DNA from: WJKG01 sp964627305 | GTDB taxonomy: Bacteria; Zixibacteria; MSB-5A5; GN15; FEB-12 | Direction of reading: 5' to 3' | DNA length: 64,000 nucleotides | Assembly: GCA_964627305.1 (NCBI GenBank) | Contig: CAZVHP010000001.1 | Coordinates: 248,001-312,000, forward strand | Shown: positions 60,764-64,000 of the stretch, in pieces | How positions within the stretch are numbered: position 1 is the first letter of the stretch | Layout of the letters: each line of letters opens with the position of its first letter | The notes under the pieces: model-generated | The model's database searches: none | The model's input: only the letters and a program-made list of their open reading frames with translations | Told to the model about the DNA's origin: nothing | Program-made: the position numbers and the translations under genes

Positions 60764-62170
60764 ATGTTTCCTGCCGGTAGCTGGCGCCGTGGGTTGTGTC
60801 TCGCGGTGCTCGCCCTTGTGGTGAGCGCGTGCGGTTCGATGTCCACTCGTCGCGGCTTCTACGAGCCGATCACGCAGCGGGTTGTGCAGCACGAGTTCGA
60901 TTCCGCCCTCATGCTGCTGGAAAGCGCCCGCGAGTCGGGGAAGTATGGACAGAAAGATCGCCTGCTTTACTTCCTCGATGCCGGCTTCCTCAACCATTAT
61001 GCTCAGGACTACGAGGCCTCCAACGAGAGACTCGAACTGGCCGAGGCCGCTGCCGAGGAGCTGTTCACCAAAAGCGTCTCACGCGCAATTGCGTCTTTGG
61101 CCCTCAACGACAACGTACTGGAGTACGCCGGCGAGGATTACGAAGTTCTCTACGCCAATCTTATCAAGGCTGTCAACTACATCTGTCTGAACCAGTTCGA
61201 TGGCGCCTTTGTCGAGGTCCGGCGGGCGAACCTCAAACTCGATCAGCTCGAAGACAAATACGGCGATGCCTTCGCGCGCATGCAGCGCTCCGCCCGCGAG
61301 AGGGAAGAGGGAAGCATCTCGCTCCAGATGGAACCGGAGAAGATACACTACCACAACAATGCCTTCGCTCGCTGGCTCAGCATGCATATGTACGCCGCTG
61401 ATGGGCTGTACGACGACGCGCGGATCGATCACGAGGCTTTGCTTGATGCCTTCACCACCCAGTCCCACATCTACACCTTTCCGCCGCCCGATGTGAAGTA
61501 TCGCTCTGAAGCCGGCGGCATTCTCAGTGTCGTCGGTCTGGCCGGTCTTGGTCCGACTCGCGAAGCCACGACCGTGCGCCTGAAAACCGATTCCGAGCTT
61601 GACCTCGTCTGGGTTCTCGGAACCGATACTCATGGCAATGAGGTCGCGCTCTTCGGACCCTTTTCTGCGAAGATATCCGATGACTTCTTCTTCAAGTTCT
61701 CTTTACCGCGCATGGAGCCACGCCGTTCCGCAATCACCCGTATTGAGGTGGACGTCAACGGCCGGTTGCTGGGACGCCTCGAGCTTATCGAGAACGTCAA
61801 CGACGTCGCCCAGGAAGTCTTCAAGGCGAAGCGCTCCATGATCATCTTCGAATCCGTTGCGCGGGCGCTGGCCAAGGGGATCGTGGCACACAAACAGAAG
61901 GACAAGGTGGATGACGGCGGTCTGGTGGGCTGGCTGAAGAAGACCGCCATCGATGCCGCTGTCGAACTGACCGAGAGCGCTGACCTGCGCTCCGCTCAGT
62001 ACCTGCCGGGGCGGGTTTTCGTCGGTGATTTCGAGCTGGAGCCGGGAACATACGACATCACGATTCGCTACCTGACGGCCGGCGGAGGCGTGGCCGCCGT
62101 GGAGCACTTCCACAACTATGAAGTCCGGCCGGGTGCGTTCAACCTCGTCCACGCCTTCTCCCCACAGTAG
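60764..62170 (+). CDS. COG3014-like lipoprotein
   Basis: The 468-residue protein has a signal with lipobox VVSAC (Cys 23). An alpha-helical, TPR-like N-terminal half follows (about 40-250, with FLDAGFLNHYAQDYEASNER) and then a beta-rich C-terminal half ending in EPGTYDITIRYLTAGGGVAA. It resembles the uncharacterised COG3014 group that accompanies LpoB-like genes. Its job is unknown, but pairing with an LpoB-like activator suggests a link to the outer membrane or wall synthesis. A terminator follows. Confidence 0.8.
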   Translation: MFPAGSWRRGLCLAVLALVVSACGSMSTRRGFYEPITQRVVQHEFDSALMLLESARESGKYGQKDRLLYFLDAGFLNHYAQDYEASNERLELAEAAAEELFTKSVSRAIASLALNDNVLEYAGEDYEVLYANLIKAVNYICLNQFDGAFVEVRRANLKLDQLEDKYGDAFARMQRSAREREEGSISLQMEPEKIHYHNNAFARWLSMHMYAADGLYDDARIDHEALLDAFTTQSHIYTFPPPDVKYRSEAGGILSVVGLAGLGPTREATTVRLKTDSELDLVWVLGTDTHGNEVALFGPFSAKISDDFFFKFSLPRMEPRRSAITRIEVDVNGRLLGRLELIENVNDVAQEVFKAKRSMIIFESVARALAKGIVAHKQKDKVDDGGLVGWLKKTAIDAAVELTESADLRSAQYLPGRVFVGDFELEPGTYDITIRYLTAGGGVAAVEHFHNYEVRPGAFNLVHAFSPQ

Positions 62171-62206
62171 AGACTTCCGGAGGTCTTTGTTGCCAGTCAC
62201 AATGAA

Positions 62207-62238
62207 GGCGGGCTCCTGCGTTCACAGGACCCGCCTTT
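62207..62238 (+). terminator. Terminator between the lipoprotein operon and pmbA
   Basis: GGCGGG-C-TCCTG pairs with CAGGA-CCCGCC around a 6-base loop and is followed by TTTCG. The stem also works for the minus-strand pmbA transcript. Confidence 0.75.
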
Positions 62239-62276
62239 CGTCATGTTATCGCGAAACTCGGCCGGCCTCCACTCGC

Positions 62277-63629
62277 TCAGAAGTCAGTCTTGCCGGAGAA
62301 CCTGAACGACTTCAGATGAACCGCCGGCGCAATAGCGCAGCCAATACTGCTCCACCAGGAATCGACCAGCTCCCGCTCTTTTGATATGGCTACAGCAGTT
62401 CCGAAAGCCCGCGGCATGGCATCGGTGAATCGAAGATTCTTGATGCCGCACACGATTTCTCCGTTGCGAATGAGGAAGGTGCCATCGCGCGTCATGCCGG
62501 TCAACACCCCCCGGGGCTGATCGATGAAGCCGTTGATATAGTGAAAGCGCGTCACCAGGATGCCCTTCTTGACGCTTCTGATCATCTCCTCGCGTTTTGC
62601 CGTGCCCGCCCTCATGCACAGATTCAGCCCGATACCGCCCTCGCCCATTTGATCGGCTGTGTACGCATGGCCGGTCGGTTTGCGACCTTCTTTCGCCGCC
62701 GACAGCCGGTCCCACACCGTGTCGGTGGCCACTCCCTTGTCGATGTACATCACCTTCCGGCGGGGTACACCTTCGAAGTCGAACGGCAGACCGATTCCTC
62801 CAGGCTCGAACGCGTTGTCATACCAGCTCACCAGCTCCGAGGTGATCTTCTTGCCGAACTTGCCGGACAGCAGCGACATCTTCTGCAGAACCGGTTTGTT
62901 GCGAAGGCCCACGTAGTTGAGCCACTCCAGCAGTGAGGCTACCGCCACCGGTTCCAGAATGACCTCGTACTCGCCGGGGTCAATACTCTGCGGGTGCACC
63001 GACCTGCGGCACTTCTCAGCGGCCACTGCGGCGAGGCCCTTCGTATCCAGACTGCCGAGGGCAGGCGACAACCCGGCACCGTACCCCGAGGAATCATCCG
63101 ACATGGCGATGAAATTCACCGATGCCGATGTGCCGGCATGGTATGCCTCGACGCCATTGCTGTTGACCACTGCCGTCTCGGTCACTGTCGTCGATAGCGC
63201 ACCGGCCGCTCCCTGCTTCAGCCGGTCAGTGATCTTGATCATACTCTTCACTGCTCGCGCCCGCTGCATGGGCGATGCCTTGGCCGTCGCCTCATCAAAG
63301 TTATCCAGCATCTTGTACTTTGCCGGCTTCGGTAACCCCGGCCAGTCAGGGTTCTCCGGCCGCATTTTGGCAATGCTGCAGGCATTGCGCACTGTCTGCA
63401 CAAGCTCCGCCTTGTTCAGCGAGTTGGTGACTGCGACCCCGATCCTGTTGCCAATCACACAGCGCACGATCACCCGCTGGTTCGTTTCGGCGACATTCTG
63501 GTGGATGGCCGAATTGGCAAACCGCGTCAGTCCGGAATCCTGGGCGAAGCAGGTCACTTCGGTCTGCTCTGCCTCCGATGCATCCAGTACGCTTCGCAGG
63601 CTGTTCAGTAGCTTCTCACGCCCAATCAT
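62277..63629 (-). CDS. pmbA: TldE/PmbA family metalloprotease subunit
   Basis: TldD and TldE/PmbA form a heterodimeric zinc protease that trims unfolded peptides; it removes the leader of microcin B17. The 450-residue protein has the N-terminal domain (SGLTRFANSAIHQNVAETNQ) and the C-terminal beta domain (MRAGTAKREEMIRSVKKGIL, FIDQPRGVLTGMTRDGTFLI, NGEIVCGIKNLRFTDAM). The HExxxH zinc motif belongs to TldD, as expected. It overlaps tldD by four bases. A RiPP locus 12 kb away gives it a possible substrate, which is inference only. Confidence 0.92.
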   Translation of the reverse strand: MIGREKLLNSLRSVLDASEAEQTEVTCFAQDSGLTRFANSAIHQNVAETNQRVIVRCVIGNRIGVAVTNSLNKAELVQTVRNACSIAKMRPENPDWPGLPKPAKYKMLDNFDEATAKASPMQRARAVKSMIKITDRLKQGAAGALSTTVTETAVVNSNGVEAYHAGTSASVNFIAMSDDSSGYGAGLSPALGSLDTKGLAAVAAEKCRRSVHPQSIDPGEYEVILEPVAVASLLEWLNYVGLRNKPVLQKMSLLSGKFGKKITSELVSWYDNAFEPGGIGLPFDFEGVPRRKVMYIDKGVATDTVWDRLSAAKEGRKPTGHAYTADQMGEGGIGLNLCMRAGTAKREEMIRSVKKGILVTRFHYINGFIDQPRGVLTGMTRDGTFLIRNGEIVCGIKNLRFTDAMPRAFGTAVAISKERELVDSWWSSIGCAIAPAVHLKSFRFSGKTDF

Positions 63630-64000
63630 TTGCTCACCCCCACCCTGATGTTGCGAAATCTACTGGGAGCGGCGCCGTGAGCCACGTGGGCTACCTGCAT
63701 CGGTTCCCCCTTCCCGCAGTTCGGAATTGCCCACACCCGCCAGTGGTCCTGGTCGCAGATCGCATCGCACGTATTCCAGAACTCCGGTGTGATGCCGGTG
63801 TAGACCGGGTTCTTGTACATCTGGCCCAATTTGCCTCCCCTGATCTGCCACGCACACTCGCAGCCAAACTGGAAATTCAGCCGCTTGTCGTCGATTGACC
63901 AGCTCTTGTTCAGATCGAACAGGATCCCGTCCTCGGTATCTGCAATGAGATCGTCAAGTCTCCAGCTCCCCGGCTCCAGGTTGACATTGGTCATGCGGAT
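63626..64000 (-). CDS. tldD: TldD metalloprotease subunit, C-terminal part
   Basis: The frame is open to the window edge and starts I-R-M-T-N-V-N-L-E-P-G-S, which matches the conserved P-x-x-R-M-T-N segment of TldD. It ends with APSRFRNIRVGVSK. The zinc-binding HExxxH lies beyond the edge. The internal ATG at 63994 is not the real start. Its stop overlaps the start of pmbA (ATGA), as in other tldD-tldE pairs. Confidence 0.9.
   Translation of the reverse strand: MRMTNVNLEPGSWRLDDLIADTEDGILFDLNKSWSIDDKRLNFQFGCECAWQIRGGKLGQMYKNPVYTGITPEFWNTCDAICDQDHWRVWAIPNCGKGEPMQVAHVAHGAAPSRFRNIRVGVSK

Overview
This 64 kb window reads as an ordinary, densely packed chromosome segment of a Gram-negative-type bacterium with moderately high GC. 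The outer membrane is implied by a complete RND efflux pump with a TolC-like channel, LpoB-like lipoproteins, and MreC/MreD/PBP2/RodA. The gene set (YfhO-type membrane protein, Tricorn protease, DUF6599-like exported protein, homodimeric AceE-type pyruvate dehydrogenase, NfnAB-like reductase, GlnRS) suggests a member of the FCB-type candidate phyla, for example Zixibacteria. That placement is an inference from gene content and was not tested by phylogeny. No prophage, insertion sequence, CRISPR array or rRNA was seen.

Layout. 1-2.5 kb: the end of gcvPB, a terminator, and a fused two-domain ECF-type ATPase. 2.5-5.6 kb: a pyrimidine operon pyrR-pyrB-pyrC behind a strong promoter and a leader carrying a PyrR-type RNA hairpin. 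5.7-12.8 kb: a glycan/lipid-linked sugar operon (three family 2 glycosyltransferases, a flippase-like membrane protein, YfhO, and a WecA/MraY-like transferase). 12.9-18.9 kb: accA, a Trm112-like protein, a PtsN-like EIIA and the rod-shape genes mreC-mreD-mrdA-rodA. 18.9-27.6 kb: metabolic genes on both strands (DMT transporter, ornithine-type aminotransferase, NfnA/NfnB, queG, rpe, glk, thiN) and tRNA-Gln(CUG). 27.8-36.1 kb: an NmrA-like protein, the pyruvate dehydrogenase complex aceE-aceF-lpd, and convergent glnS. 36.4-44.3 kb: a PLP decarboxylase, then a MarR regulator with an RND-type tripartite efflux operon. 44.4-50.7 kb (minus strand): a probable RiPP locus. 51-64 kb: a DUF6599-like exported protein, two ion antiporters, small genes and RNA signals, a Tricorn protease, LpoB/COG3014 lipoproteins, and the PmbA/TldD pair.

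The most interesting item is the minus-strand locus at 50.67-44.44 kb. A good promoter (TTGACC-18-TATAAT) drives a leader of about 210 nt that can fold. A 40-codon gene follows, with a GGAGGTG ribosome site; it encodes a peptide with three cysteines spaced C-x3-C-x3-C, flanked by two copies of a Y-x-I-D-P motif. Next come a hairpin that is fully paired only in the sense RNA, two radical SAM/SPASM enzymes, a B12-binding radical SAM enzyme and an ABC exporter, the last three overlapping or nearly abutting. This has the form of a ribosomally made, radical-modified and exported peptide, and I cannot match the precursor to a named class. Other points worth attention are the PyrR leader, the MarR operator lying over a start codon with no ribosome site, and the unexplained terminator/small-ORF stretch at 55.8-56.3 kb.
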